64,000 bases of DNA from Sanguinoderma infundibulare (GCA_032821775.1 JAVLRN010000009.1:1302001-1366000), one strand, 5' to 3'; counted from the first letter of the stretch, positions 1-12,204 are shown. Translations and numbers: made by a program. The notes: generated from the sequence alone by a model not told the origin.

Positions 1-2
1 TG

Positions 3-228
3 TGCGCGCTGTCCTTCAACCGACAACACGACCTCAAGCGGCATCGCGACACGCACACGGGCGAGAAGCCATTCTTTTGCAACGGCGGATGTGGGAAGAC
101 GTTCACGAGGAAGGACGCACTGAAGAGGCACCAGGTACGAGCATCCCTGTTGGATACCCTCGCGTTCGCGCGCTGACCGTCTGGCCGGATAGCTCGTGAA
201 GCGGTGTGGGATAGACGAAAGTAGTTGA
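3..228 (+). CDS. C2H2 zinc-finger protein, 3' end only
   Basis: This is the last part of a gene that begins left of the window. Reading from base 3 gives the tail of one C2H2 finger ([18 protein letters not shown]), the linker TGEKPF, and a second finger (C-x3-C-x12-H). A 58-bp intron, GTACGA to TAG at 135-192, interrupts it in phase 0. The second exon, 193-228, adds [11 protein letters not shown] and a stop, so the last finger closes as H-x5-C rather than H-x3-5-H. Tandem fingers with a TGEKP linker are known to bind DNA, so a transcription factor is likely. The C-terminal pattern KRH-x-LVKRC is common in fungal C2H2 regulators. The N-terminus and targets cannot be seen. Confidence 0.75.
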
Positions 229-553
229 TGGGCATCCGCGTTTGACTCAAGTTTGTACGTCATCGTCCCATCGTCGCCGCTTCGTGCGTCGCCACTTCGT
301 CGTGCTGACGGTTACTTGGCAGAACGTATACTCACTAATTGCCGGCACAAGACTTAGCCTACATTCCCTCGCGTCTTGACTTATATGTTATGCGCCACTT
401 GTGTTTCTGGTGTATTGGTACATGCATTGTAAAAGTATCGCTGACACGGACAGTACTGCACGGCCCGAGAGGTTGGTTAGCTCGCTCTGTAGTATGCGCG
501 TAGACTGGCATTGAATGTATCTTACTATTATCCTGCAACCGCGTTTATATCTA
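229..553. other. Convergent intergenic spacer
   Basis: This 325-bp spacer lies between the stop of the C2H2 gene and the stop of NAA50, so it should hold both 3' UTRs. I see no ORF, repeat or RNA gene in it. Confidence 0.5.
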
Positions 554-1230
554 TCACTTTGCGTCGACAGCTGTCGATTGGATGTCTCGCTGGAGTATCC
601 AGGCGTCGTGTGGCGTGATCTTTTTATAGTAGTTCTCGTAAAGGCCGACTTCCTTGAAGCCATGGCGTTCATAGAACCGCTTGGCGTCGCTGTTTGAGAC
701 CTGGACATGGAGATAGATCGTGGTAATTTTGGGCTTCGCGTGCGCCGCCGCAGCGTCGATGAGATGCTGCAAGCTCTGAGATCCAACGCCCCTCGAACGA
801 TACGGCTGTGAGATGAGGCAAGATAGGCATCGGCATAGGCGAGATTTACGATGCAGGGTTGGCTTACCGCGAGCACTGCTAGCGTCATGAGGTAGAGCTT
901 CGCCTGTCCGTCCTTCTCCTCCACCCTGCAGCACATCGTGCCGACGGGAATGTCATTGTAGTAGACTGCGAGAGGGGTGTGAACGGGGTTAAGGGGGTGA
1001 AAGGCAGCCACGCACTGAGCTGACAGAAGTCTTCTACATCGGGCTGGACGATGTCACCATAGAACTTGTCGCTGTACTTGATGGGGAAGAGGACGGAGTT
1101 GAGCTTGCGCACGGTCCCTGGAAGAACTATCAGCGGGGATCGCTTGTCCGCGGCGGATGGCGGACATACCAAGGTTGTTCGGGGTGACGGCCGCGAAGGA
1201 GACCCGGGAGGAGGATGTGCGGGAGGACAT
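554..1230 (-). CDS. NAA50: N-alpha-acetyltransferase 50 (NatE catalytic subunit)
   Basis: This gene encodes a GNAT-fold acetyltransferase that moves acetyl from acetyl-CoA to protein N-termini, usually at the ribosome with NatA. Four exons (1170-1230, 1016-1117, 868-965, 554-805) join in frame to give 170 residues, close to the length of human NAA50. Recognisable blocks are VTPNNLGTVRKLNSVLFPI, YSDKFYGDIV, YYNDIPVGTMCCRVE, LYLMTLAVLAPYRSRGVG (the acetyl-CoA loop region), TIYLHVQVSN, FYERHGF and ENYYKKI. All three introns (52, 49 and 61 bp) have GT-AG ends. The ATG at 1228-1230 was chosen because MSSRTSSSRVSFAAVTP aligns with the start of the family; the longer ORF reads upstream have no family similarity. 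Confidence 0.92.
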
Positions 1231-4200
1231 GGGGGAGGAGCACAAGGAAGAGCGCCCGCCGCGGACCGGCGTCTTTGGGCCGCGGGTCGCGTGGGGCTGC
1301 AGCGTGCCAGTGCGAGGTCAGAAGCCTCTCTTCCTGTTCCTCCATCGGGCTCGCCTTCTCCTTCCTTCTCTTCGTCTTCCTCGCCCTCTCGAAGCACCAT
1401 CTAAGCCACGGGGCCGCGTAGAACGTCCGAAGGAAGCTGATTGCTAGAACCACCGAGGGTTCTACAAACACGCCGCGGCTTCCTTCTGCTATGATTGCTA
1501 TCGCGATCCTACTTCTCCTTGCGTCGCTCAGCTCCTGCTACTACGGCGGCCTTCCACGTACTGTGATCCCCATCATCGCACAATTTGTACTACCGAGGTC
1601 GGACCATCTAGTCGACCGTCTCGGAAGAAAAGGCAACCGCTAGCTACACCGCACTTTCGCCGGACTTCCACAGCATGCTGACACTCCCTTCCGAGATCAC
1701 GACGACACCCGTGCCATGGCCAAGATAGAAGAGGTTGATAATTGTACCAGTCAATCAGCACGAGATGATGCAGTCAACCTCCCCGCTGCGGGAATCTCTT
1801 CTTTCGCGACCAGCCTGCTCCTTGTGTTGGAAATCACTGATCTATCCGCCCCAACCCCACCCAAGACTGGTCTTAGTTCACCGTACCTATCCAGGATCCG
1901 CAGGGAATCAGCCCTGTTTGGCTTAGGAGGTACGCTTCAGGCATCGCCCATATTGTCTTGTTCTTGTCAGCAATCAAACATTTACACAGTCTTCTGGATT
2001 CTAGCCTGCTGCGCTCGCCATCTCCATGCCGTTACTGCCTCCATGACTGGGCAATATGTTACCCTACTTGTCTTCTCTCCGCCCATCGGCGAACTCCCGA
2101 CAGCGCGATCCCTCCCCGTATCATGAACCGTATGTTCCGTCAATTGCTCCCTCAGTAGCGCTCCGACAGAAGGTGCTTATATTTTTTTCCCTGACCTGTG
2201 CATCCTGGATGCTCCAGACTAAGCCATATTATTTTCGGGGGGACTTCCTGACCAACCTGCCAGGTCCCGGGACCACCATGTCCGCATCGACACTCCATTC
2301 TCAGCTAGCGTCTCGCAGGATCAATGTGTCCAGCATTACGAAACCCATGACGGCCTTGCGTAAGGACCTGCGGAGGGGAGGGCGGCTTATGCTTGTGTAC
2401 GTACTGTCACCCAATCGGCACAGGTAGCTGTCACGACACTCCAGTCTTGGCTTGGCGCCCTTGCGCTCTTTGGATACACCGGAACTTTGTGGCATCATGC
2501 CTCGCTGCAATTGGGTTCGTGACTTCTCTCCTCCGCGCGCCCTTTCCCGCTGTTGGCCGTATTCATGCTTTGAACCCTCTCGGCCTCTTGCGATCCTCCA
2601 CCGAACCCGCAGGGCCGCAGTGGTCAGACGTCTTCAATTGGCTGCAACCATCGCAGCTCTGGCACTCTCAATGGTCCGGCGTTCCGTGCGGAGTGATGCC
2701 GCAACTTCTTCCCAAGCGGCGAGCTCGCAGGTTCTAGCGTCCCTAATTTTGCCTGTGTGGAGGGTTAAGGGTCTTTTCGCAGGGTGCTCCTTGATCTCGC
2801 CCCTTTTTCGAGATCTATTCATCCAGTGGTGCGAAGTTGTATTGGCGTGCCAACTTCTTCGCTGAAACGTGGAGTTGGGGTGTATTGCCGGCGGCGAGGC
2901 TGCCATCATGTGTTTAGCTGTGGGTGTCCATCTTTCTCAAACCCCCTGCGCTGGCCACTCACAGCCCTCCGTTCTAGAGGCACGGTTTTCAAATATGGTA
3001 TTGACAGAGAAGAAACCTTAATCACTTTCTTGGACAGTCGTCGGTCTGTTCAGGAGTTGCGACAGGATCCGTGCGTCCAAGTTCCTAGCTTTACGGAACA
3101 TTGCATTACGGAAGTTAGCATCGGCTAACGATCGTCGACCCCCCTTCCGGATTCCCACATCAACATCGAGTCGCACGGTAAAGGTTCCTGCGAATGTCTG
3201 TCCACTCGAATCTGTCAAACTGCGAACATCTCACCAAGTGGTGTGCCTGATAAAATTTGACGACCGCCCCAGCGCGCGTCTCATGACGGAAAAGTGCCTC
3301 CCCGACCTCTCCCAACAACAATTCTGTTGTGCACAACTTGTTCCTCAAGGAACGTTGCAAATGCCTGCAATACTGCCCCGCCTTAAGTGCGTATCCGTGC
3401 CTTTCCCCATGGCGACAAAGCAATTGAAATGCATGCAACCTAGATTATAACCACACCAATTCCATGGCATGCCAAGGACAAGTCCCTGGAGCATCGTTGG
3501 TGCAATTCGGCATCCCCGGTCAACGTTGCAGGCTAGACAAACCCTCTTCTGGGCCCTCTGACATATATCTAATAATCATACTGCTTCTGGTAACGCGACG
3601 CGCTTCTAGGACCTGCGGCACCAAGGCACGCCGGTGCATCCAACTCTACATTGACAGCACCGGTGTGCGGACGACATTGGTCTCTGAGCGTTTTCTGGCC
3701 ATTTGAAACTTGTGGTAGTCGCCCGCCCGTATGTCCCTCGCGTCTCACCTGCCCAAAGCATCCAAAACGGTGAGTGTCCAGCTACCATCGATGGCTAACA
3801 TGTCCGAGCCGATTATCAATTCCACGCCAATCTAGGAACTGAAACTCCGTGGTTACAGGACTCTGACGACCTGCCCTCGCCTCAGCTCCAGCCCGGTGCT
3901 GCGACGCCAGGACAGACGTTGTCTGTCAGTACCCACATTTCCCCGATTGTACGCCACGACGACGTACGACGTTCTTGGCAGCACAGCCATGACATATACT
4001 CTCGCAGCGGATGATGGCATAGGCGATGGTTCACGAGGGTCATTCCATGCGCGGCCCCCTCCCTCTTCTTCCGAGATTCCCGCATTTGGCGGCCCCGCTC
4101 TGTCCGACAGCGGCGTACGCAAGCTTTTCGCCTGTCCACCTGCACCCATCCGTGTCCGTCTGCCGCCACGATGGTGCCATCCTTCTGCAAAAGCGCGCGC

Positions 4201-7200
4201 CACTCCTTACCGCGTTATCGAGCGCCTTCACGTTAGACCGGTCTCTTCAAACCTTCCGGCTGACACCGGTTCGTGCATTGCACCGTGCGCACAGCGCAAG
4301 GACACTTCACCCACCACCTCAAACAAGTCTGGCCTGAAACGCTCTGTCCCTTTCCACATCGGCCTCGCCCATGCGTTATGATCGCAGAACGTTGAAGGCG
4401 CTGGCGTTGGCGCCGACCTTCATTCCAACCCCACAATGGCAATGGACGTCCCGTAGCGGGCACCGTGCCCGACGCCTATGTCATCCCCCTCACGCGTACG
4501 GTTTGACCCCAGTCTCAACCTTATCCGTGCGCGAGCCTGAGACTGCGGCCGCCCCGGGCAGCCAAACAAGGCCCGGGACCGTAACACCGGGCTAGACATG
4601 GAGATGTCATGGTCAAACCTTGCCAGTAAGGGTAAGGTGGCGCCCGATGGCACTTGACAAATCGCTAGTCCCGCCCGGAGCGCGCGAACGGACATGGAGT
4701 CGGAGACGCTATGTGGTGTGCCCGCTTGACGGCTGGGTTGCGCAATACTGCCTCGTACGCCCCGTCTCCTCCCCCTCTTTGCGATAGCATTGCTCATGGG
4801 CTTCTCGGCAGTGGTCCCACAGTGCGTGATGCGGACTATGCTACCCGGGAGTTGACGTCCTGCGCTGCGCAGTCCAGTATGCAGAGCGGAACCGAATTTG
4901 CGCGCTCACCGCTATCTGACTGCAACAATCATCCATCGGTGCGTTCTTTGACCACGTCACTGCAATCTCTCAGGTTTAGGGGGCTTGTATTTGGGTTAGA
5001 TATCGAACCAGCTCGCGAATGCCACGTCGAACCTCACGACGTCTCGGACAGCTGCTTTTTGCGGACTACGTCGACGTCGGACGAGGCGACCAATGAGGCG
5101 TCTGCAATTACCGACGCCAGACGTCATTCGGATCTGCCTTCGCTGAAGCTCGAGCCGAGGTAAGTATGTACAGCGTCGTGCATCTCTTCGCTTCCTTTTC
5201 GTATTCTCTTTTTTCGCGCAAATGACTCGGGCGAGCTTCTGAACTCGATCGTCTCCAAGACTCGTCCTCTGAAAGATCTAAGTGTTGCGAGACCAACTTG
5301 GCATCAGCTTGACAGCGAGTCAGTGCCAGCGTTATCTGGCACGGTGACTGACACCGTACCTAGCTGGGAGTATCGGGCGTGGAGGACATAGAGGTCGATC
5401 ATTCTTGCTTTCTTCACCCTGCGAGATGGCTCACTCCCTGCACCATCTGTTTGCTGTTCGGTGTTCCCGTGGCGGAATTTTAGAGGTCGATCATTCAAGC
5501 ACCGCATTGCATGCGCGATGCCTAGTTGATACAGGCTTTGGGTTTTAATCTACATCGTAGTGCGACAACAGCTCGCCGGGATCGGTCAGGCGCCCCGCCT
5601 CCTGGGGGTAAAATATTTCGTCGTCGATCTCGTGGCACCCACATGAGCAGCCGCGATGTTTGATGTTGATGTTTGATTACTTGCATGCGTCCATCTCGCA
5701 CTGAGGTACGGCATCGGTACCGAACGTGTGGATGACAGGTACGCTACGCTCCCCCAGAGTCCAATTTAACCTCATATACGCGTTCGATGACAGCCCGGTG
5801 GTCACGGTTCACCCGCTCAGCAAATGGGATATGATCGATTTGCGGACGCACTCCCTGTGGCCTGAACGATGATCCTGATCCACTAAACTTCTGTGCATTG
5901 CTGCGGGGATGACACCTAAATGTGATCTGCGCAAGGTTTTTCGTTCGCCATTGATCCCATTGCTCACGATATTCAACGTGACGCTGATCTGCTCATTCCA
6001 GAGTCCACGAGCGACGACCGTGCACCCCACACCCCCCTGACGCTAAAGGACAAGACCGATCGCATAGAGGATAGAGACGGACGTAATGGAGAAAGCCAAC
6101 GGAAATGAAAGCGCGAACTTGGCTAGAATGATTTTTTGAATGATTGGACGTGAACGGGTACGCAGAACCACGTCCTTGGCGCGCTGTCTGCTGCTGCCTG
6201 TCCACGACCGCAGTCCACAGAAAACTGATGGCGAACGTTTATATGAAGCCATGCATCAAGCTCGAGGCTGCGTCCAGCACGCCGGGTCCGAGCTAGACGT
6301 GGAGGACGACGTTCGTGCATTCGGAGACCCGTGTCGACGGTCCGCAAATGCCTCCTCCAGGCGATGGCAGACTGGTACATAACCCAGGATCGAATTCCAA
6401 GCGGAAACGTCGGTCAAAATCTCCGGATATCAGAGGATTCATCGATACTGAGATAGTGAGATCTCAGGCTCCCCCTCCTGGCTCCACTTCGCTATCGTGG
6501 CCCACGTTTCGGCATAGCAGAAGCATCGCGGGATGGGATATCTAGAAGGAGGAAGTTCGCGCCAGGATCACGGTGCGCCCACCGAATACATGAGCATCAA
6601 CGAGCGACGTGTGTTCCCGCCCCATCCCCGGTGGTCGACACTAACCAGGGCCTAGTAACTCAACGGGACAAGTCACGGCGATGCCTCTCGTGCCCACATG
6701 ACGTTCCGATGACGTTCGAGCATCTATGCAGATGGAATATTCAGAACGCTTGCCGAATAAGAGTCTTGCCTTGCAGAGGAAAAGCAAAGGAATGTCCCGG
6801 TATGGCAACATACCAAGCTCATCCTCGTGGAGGCAACCGTCAGCGTATAACTGCGTCGGTAAGGGGCCCTGCCGTCATCGTCGCCGTGATACGCAGTACA
6901 GCCATGAATGGTGTGGTCCCCGTTGGCCCAGTACACTCTGGAACTAGAATCACTACTCGCTGCTCTGGTATTCCTTACGGCGATAGAGTGAAAAGTCTGG
7001 TTATTTTGTACGATAAATATTCGTATGCCTACAATTCAAAGGTATACAAACAGCAATCAAGAACGAAGCGAGGTAACGATACGACGGTGGATAGCGACAA
7101 GCGTATAACGTACACGAACGACTAGCTGGATACAGCAAGAGCAGATAACGACAGCAGGGTGGAGACAGATGGAGACAGATACAGACAGCTATACAACAGA

Positions 7201-7493
7201 CATCAAGACATATGAGAGTCCGTCCAAGCTCCTGTGTGTGTATACGATGGTGTGCGATGTAATTCCGATGCGATGGGCGTGAGTGCGAGGGATGGCATGG
7301 CTTCTGTGAGGATTCTTCAACGTTATGCTTCTTCAAACCTTCACAGCAGGCATCAAACTACAGTTAGTTCGGACAGTAACGGCCAGGGGCGAATACCACA
7401 CGAAACTCACCCGATAACTCCTCGTTGCACATCGCAACCACCGGATGTGAGCTGGGGCGCTCTCCTCTGCTCCCCATACTCTTCACTTTTCAT
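1231..7493. other. Gene-poor region, about 6.3 kb
   Basis: I cannot support any gene here. Many ORFs of 60-165 codons exist on both strands, for example at 1716-2126, 2452-2865, 3896-4381, 4711-5163 and 6631-7125. None shows a domain, a coherent set of splice sites or a credible protein composition. Bases 7160-7200 are purine-rich with a GAGACAGAT duplication and probably belong to the 3' flank of the next gene. The stretch may be old, degraded transposon sequence, but I found no terminal repeats or transposase fragments to show this. Confidence 0.4.
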
Positions 7494-8366
7494 TCACTGA
7501 CGGGCCTTGCCTCTCGACTTGTTCTTTCCGCCTTTCCGCTTCGGCTTCTGGCCTTTCTTCTGGTTGCCTGAAGGAGGCGGAGGCGGAGCGGCGAACTGCG
7601 GATTCGAAGTGACATGGGCGGGCGCGGAAGTGGGAGATGGAGCGGAGGCATGGAGCTTGTCGAGGTAGACGTCGGCGTAGTTTCGGAAAACACACCTCTC
7701 CTTGTCCCTGGCGTCGTATTCGGCCATGGTCGCCCAGATGCAATGCCATCCCTGCTCCTCCTCGAACTTGAGCGCAAACGCGGCGTGCCTCTGCGTCCAG
7801 CGATCCTCTTGCGGACAGGCGGCTGCCTTGGCAGTGGAAGAGTCCTGTTTGACTTGGAAGGCCTTGTCCGACAGCGTGATGGACGTGGCGTGAGAGACGG
7901 TCAGGCGGACGTCCGCAGTGCCGTTAGAGCCACGAGGATTGAGAATGGGCGAGTCGCTCTCGAGGACCTTGGGGAGTCCGCGATAGTGAGGGTCGTAGCC
8001 GACAACGAGGATCTGGTATGTGCTGCCATCCGAGAACTGGAGTGTGGTGCAAGGATGGGAGCGCGAGCGGCGGACGTGCGTGAGCTGCTTGCCCACGAGG
8101 GACCCGGGGTCGACGCCAATGCCGTGTGGTCGCGCGTCGAGGGTGAGAGCCCTGTTGCGTTGCGTCGTGGTTCGGGGAGGCGCCACGGCTTGGAATGGCT
8201 CTATCGAGCGTGTCTTCCAGGACGAGGGCCGGTGCTGCTTGAGAGGGGAGGGCGAGGGTGGGGTTGTGCCCGGGGAGGTAGAGGGTGTGGAGGGATGCGA
8301 GGCATAGTCGGATGATGAGCTGGCGGGGTCGTAGCTGCTTAGACTGGCACTGCTGTAGGACGACAT
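7494..8366 (-). CDS. Uncharacterised protein, disordered N-terminus and Lys-rich tail
   Basis: This is a single-exon gene of 290 residues with no domain I recognise. The first 80 or so residues are Ser/Pro/Thr-rich and probably disordered. Residues of about 85-245 look like a folded alpha/beta domain, with blocks such as LVGKQLTHVRRSR, LQFSDGSTYQILVVGYDP and FEEEQGWHCIWATMAEYD. The C-terminus is proline-rich and ends in a basic tail (KKGQKPKRKGGKNKSRGK) that could bind nucleic acid or act as a nuclear signal; this is inference. The reading frame stays open 53 codons upstream. I chose the ATG at 8364-8366 because the segment before it is Arg/Trp-rich, and a TATA-like TTTTAAA lies about 35 bp upstream. 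Confidence 0.7.
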   Translation of the reverse strand: MSSYSSASLSSYDPASSSSDYASHPSTPSTSPGTTPPSPSPLKQHRPSSWKTRSIEPFQAVAPPRTTTQRNRALTLDARPHGIGVDPGSLVGKQLTHVRRSRSHPCTTLQFSDGSTYQILVVGYDPHYRGLPKVLESDSPILNPRGSNGTADVRLTVSHATSITLSDKAFQVKQDSSTAKAAACPQEDRWTQRHAAFALKFEEEQGWHCIWATMAEYDARDKERCVFRNYADVYLDKLHASAPSPTSAPAHVTSNPQFAAPPPPPSGNQKKGQKPKRKGGKNKSRGKARQ

Positions 8367-9615
8367 CGTTGGATGTGCTCGCGGGGGTGCATCCGTGTCT
8401 TTAAAATGAGGCGGGCACCTGGAGGGGAGGGCGACGAGAGAGGAAGGAGTGAAGGAAGAGAAGCGGTGGTCCGTGGAGGCCATCAGCCACCGTCGCCATC
8501 CATTCGGCCAAAGCCTACCAAACACGTCAACTGCCCTCGCCTATGCGCGCTCGGACCTCCGGGTCCCGACTCCCCATCCCCTAGCATTGAAAACAATACA
8601 CCCGACATTCTGTAGGTCCGATACGTCCTGTGAAGGATAGGAGAAGAGGTTCAAGGCGACTCAGACTCAACTTTCATTTGAGCAGCTTGCCCCCAAGGCG
8701 TGTTCTCGTCACGAGGTGGGAAACTGTACACGTGTTCGCCCACCCTTTGCCAGACTGAGAGAGCTCGCCCGTGGTTTTATTCAATATAGACGGTAAGCAC
8801 AGCGATCGTGCGTTGCGAGGAAGAATGAGTATTGATTCGAATCCTCATTGCTTATAGGTGCTTTGCTGTTTATGCGGTCATATTCGAAGTCATCGTTGCC
8901 GGTGATATGCCCGTCTCTCGCAGATCTCGCGGCATTCAAGCGAGCAAGCTAAAAGGTTAGATACCCGAGATTTCGGCCAGGCCAATCGATCCACTCGCGA
9001 AGCTTCCCATGTTGCAAACACTGTGCCACGGTGGGTAGATACCTCGCACGGTGCTCTTATCCTCGTAAAACTTCCGAACTCGCTTGACTGCGCAACAACT
9101 TTTGTCCAACCGTCCAATACTCACCAAATTGGAATAAGGACACCTAGGTGATATCTGAGCAAGAAGCGTCGAACTCGGGGGCCTTCACTTTGCGAACGCC
9201 TAATGTATGCCTCACCATGCAGCCAGACCAGCAAAATCGACACGTCCAAATCATCCGCCCCGGTCAGGGTACGTTCATCGCCTCTCGACTGACTGTATTG
9301 AGGATGACATTAGTTTTATCATCAACTTTTAGCATCGGAGGCCACGAGGATAATCCATATTAGCCCTCCGATAGCGAGCGGCACGCGGACGACCTTCCTA
9401 ACGGTATCGCCGGCATGCACGCTGTGTGCTTCGTACCCTACATGGGTAACCGACACTTTGCGCGTTGGCAGCTCGTGGATGAAGCGCTACTCCTCGACGC
9501 AGGGTTGCGCCGAATGGCAAACCTTGTCAGTGTCGTTAGGCTGTTTGCGAATTTCTGTCTTGATGAATGTTAACAGGTAGTAGCCGACGATCCCTCGTTT
9601 TGAGATTCAGATAGG
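8367..9615. other. Intergenic region, no gene seen
   Basis: This is about 1.25 kb upstream of the 7494-8366 gene. Only short ORFs with no recognisable content are present. A GATTCGAATCC match to the tRNA B box at 8834-8844 has no tRNA fold around it. Confidence 0.4.
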
Positions 9616-10090
9616 GTGAGCTGTCTGTATGGACATTCTCTTTCAGCTGTTTGCTTATCGCTGGCGTGCTATAGCGGTTTGTGCATGATTCCCATTTGTC
9701 GGTCACCAGACGTCGGGGCGTCGAGGTCATATCTCATTGCTGTTGATTTGATAGTGGTATGCGCCACTTGGCATGCGATATACCGACAAAGCAAGCTGTC
9801 CCGCCAGGCATTCTCCGGTCTCAACAAGAGGTCTTATTCGAACATCTTGTTACAAGATGGTAGTACATGTCATTTCGTACAATACGTCGTACTGACGCAT
9901 TTGACAGGAATCGTGTACTTCCTGTGAAGCTTTTGGTCGTGTCGTCCCTGCAAAATCCCTTATTGCTCGTCTTGTGACAGGGTATTGATTCCTCTGAATG
10001 TGATTCACCTGGTGTACACGCTGTACTCGGTCAGTTCAGTGTATCACCCCCATATTCTACGGTTGCGTGCTGATGCATCTCGCTCGCCTT
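9616..10090 (+). pseudogene. Possible relic of an agaricomycete multi-TM protein
   Basis: The reading frame from 9616 contains a hydrophobic segment followed by SRSYLIAVDLIVVCATWHAI, then a basic loop and SNILLQDGSTCHFVQYVV. This resembles the layout of a large agaricomycete family of seven-helix-like proteins (the DUF6533 type), in which a TM helix ending near 'VTW' is followed by a cytoplasmic loop and an 'LLRDGT' motif before the next helix. A further hydrophobic piece (VIHLVYTLYSV) begins near 10003. I could not find the amino-terminal helices or a consistent exon chain, so I read it as a fragment or broken copy. The family assignment is tentative. Confidence 0.28.
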
Positions 10091-10813
10091 CAGATCATGA
10101 GCCGCTCCGGTCTACTCAGTCAGCTTTCTCACTGAATTTATCAACCCGTACGTTCACAGGCGTAGCTCGTCTTTTCTCGGACGCGCGAGCACTGACAGAT
10201 TGTTGTATAGGCGCACATGCCAGCATATCGGCCTGCAAGAGGCGGATAGGGCTACAGGGTCGTCATTCTAGACCATCTCAAACATGGAACTAGCTGTCGA
10301 CACTCTAGCTTAGAAAATAGAGTGGGATTTTCAGTAGAGGACGCGGTCGGGATACGGACATGCGTGGAGGGGTACATGGGGGGATCAGAGATTACCATTG
10401 ACTAGGGGGTTCGATGTAGATTATTGGTTACCGGAAGCACGCAACATCAGAGATATCTTGTCTGTAATATCGTGATTCGAGTGCAGGTAACGCTGGCTTG
10501 CACATTGCCTCAGAACAAGAACGTTACCCAGGCTTGGTCCGCTCTCGGCCTCTTCGCGTCCCAGCTCATGCTTCGCCGTTTGACCCAGTCGGCCCGTCGT
10601 TTTACCACAGTGGAACGCACGGCACGGATCAGACATCGGTTCCGCATCGCGAACAATACATGCTTCGAAACGTTTACATTTCTAAGGTCGGCGGTCAATA
10701 TCATCATACAGCGCGGAGAATTACGTCGCACGTACATGGCATATACAGACCATATTCTCTTGGCTAATCCTACACTCGCTTCTCAAAACAACGCGTGCAT
10801 CCTGCATCTTGTC
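10091..10813. other. Intergenic region, no gene seen
   Basis: I find no supported gene. The + strand ORF at 10424-10915 mostly overlaps non-coding sequence and the antisense of the next gene's last exon. Confidence 0.4.
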
Positions 10814-11643
10814 CTACTCGTTGAAGAACTCGATCGGCGTGTCGCGGTTATGGATAGCACGCCAAGTAGTGGGGTGTCCATCAGCGTCGCGGTTGCCTTC
10901 ATCTGTCCAAAGTGAGTGGAAGAGAACGTCTTCGGCACCCTAAAAAGGAGACGCCATAAGATTCAAACAAGACGGTGATCGACGCAACACGTACCCGGTT
11001 CGGAGGATCATGAATGCTAGATAGCGTCTGCATTAGACCGACCGGTAGACAGCCATGACAACGAGAAGACGCACCGGATATGAATGAATCCCTCTCCCTC
11101 CTCATCGCCCACGGCGGGGAGCCTAAGCTTCCCGAGGATGATCGTCCCGTACGACACTGGTGCGCTGCGGACCTGGACCAGGTCCTCGCGAATGTTGAAC
11201 GCGACGAGGTCGTGGTCGGCCACGCCCTCGGCGCGCGACCACATGCGGGGCTCGTGCTTGTTCCAGTGGTGACGAGATTTGAGGATCTCTGCCTTGATGG
11301 TGTGGTGGAGGACCTCGAAGGCCTCAAAGGACTTCTCCGTCGGAACGTGCGGCGCGTTCAGCTGGACCTCTTCTGCGGAGGCTGTTTATTGACGCAGACT
11401 CATGGTTTAGATTCTGCAGCACTTGAGCGAATGCATGTAGACGATGCTCACCCATGGTGCGTGTAAGATGTGGAAGACGATGGGGATGGAAAGGGGAAAG
11501 AGACTGGCGATAACGGATGCGGACTGTTCCTCGAGTGGGAAATCGTGGCTGTGCGGTCGGAGCAAGGCCGAACAAGCGAGCAGGCTCTTCCTGTTCTCCA
11601 TGTCCATCAGGTCTCCATCGTCTCTGACATCCTCGTCGTACAT
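10814..11643 (-). CDS. Uncharacterised multi-exon protein
   Basis: I do not recognise the family. The minus strand splices cleanly. The first exon starts at the ATG at 11641-11643 (MYDEDVRDDGDLMDM) and runs through a hydrophobic stretch (SVIASLFPLSIPIVFHIL) to HAPW. It joins at a ...GTCCAG acceptor to LNAPHVPTEKSFEAFEVLHH, which continues through PRMWSRAEGVADHDLVAF and YGTIILGKLRLPAVGDEEG to FIHIR. A small exon adds IHDPPNR. The last exon ends EDVLFHSLWTDEGNRDADG...IEFFNE and a stop at 10814-10816. The predicted product has about 205 residues. The folded part seems to be the C-terminal 130 residues; the hydrophobic segment could be a membrane helix or a buried strand. The same frame is open upstream (11653-11895) but is cut by one TAA, so the start is uncertain. 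Confidence 0.6.
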
Positions 11644-12204
11644 CCCTCCGGCTTAGATGCTACTCCGGTACGCCATCTTGACGACCATACAATACCGGGC
11701 GGGGCGTAGCTCTGTCACTAGGTGGATACAACCCGGCGTCGCGATCCATGTCGGGGGGGAGGCCCCGGGCTCGGCATCTTTCAGCAGGAATACTTCCTCG
11801 TTCTTGGTTGCCTCCGACCGCATCAAGTCCCATGTGCGTCGCTCCCGAGTTTCTAAATCCATATCCTCACGTGTTACCCGCACCAGCCCACGCACAGGAG
11901 CCTACAGTAGCGCACAAACTTGCTACGCAAGGATTAGCCCGACGTTCTGCGGCGTCGAGCTTAACCTGTAACTGAGACGATCACCCAGTGGAGGTTCGTT
12001 ACTCTCGTGTCATCTCCATCCCCATTCGTCAGCGTCCTCAACGCTTCCCTTTAGTTCCGTGCGGCGTGATGGGCGAAGCGCATGCTGCGTGGCCCACATG
12101 GCTGCCCACGGTATAATAAGCCAGGGATGCTTCCACGATCTCTCAAGGGCCTCCTCGTTCCCTCCCACAAATCGTCTGTGTGAGCACTCGCTCGTCGCGA
12201 CCTC
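11644..12204. other. Divergent upstream region with TATA-like box
   Basis: This 561-bp stretch separates the minus-strand unknown gene from the plus-strand aspartic protease. TATAATAA at 12112-12119, 86 bp before the protease ATG, is a plausible TATA element. On the minus strand, an ORF at 11653-11895 ends ten bases before the unknown gene's ATG in the same frame. It may be 5' UTR or a mis-read N-terminal exon. Confidence 0.4.

Noticed and set aside
7614..8315. 233-codon plus-strand ORF
   Set aside because: It is antisense to the 290-residue gene at 7494-8366, whose translation looks far more protein-like.
8834..8844. GATTCGAATCC match to the tRNA B box
   Set aside because: The flanks do not form a T-stem, acceptor stem or anticodon arm, and no A box precedes it.
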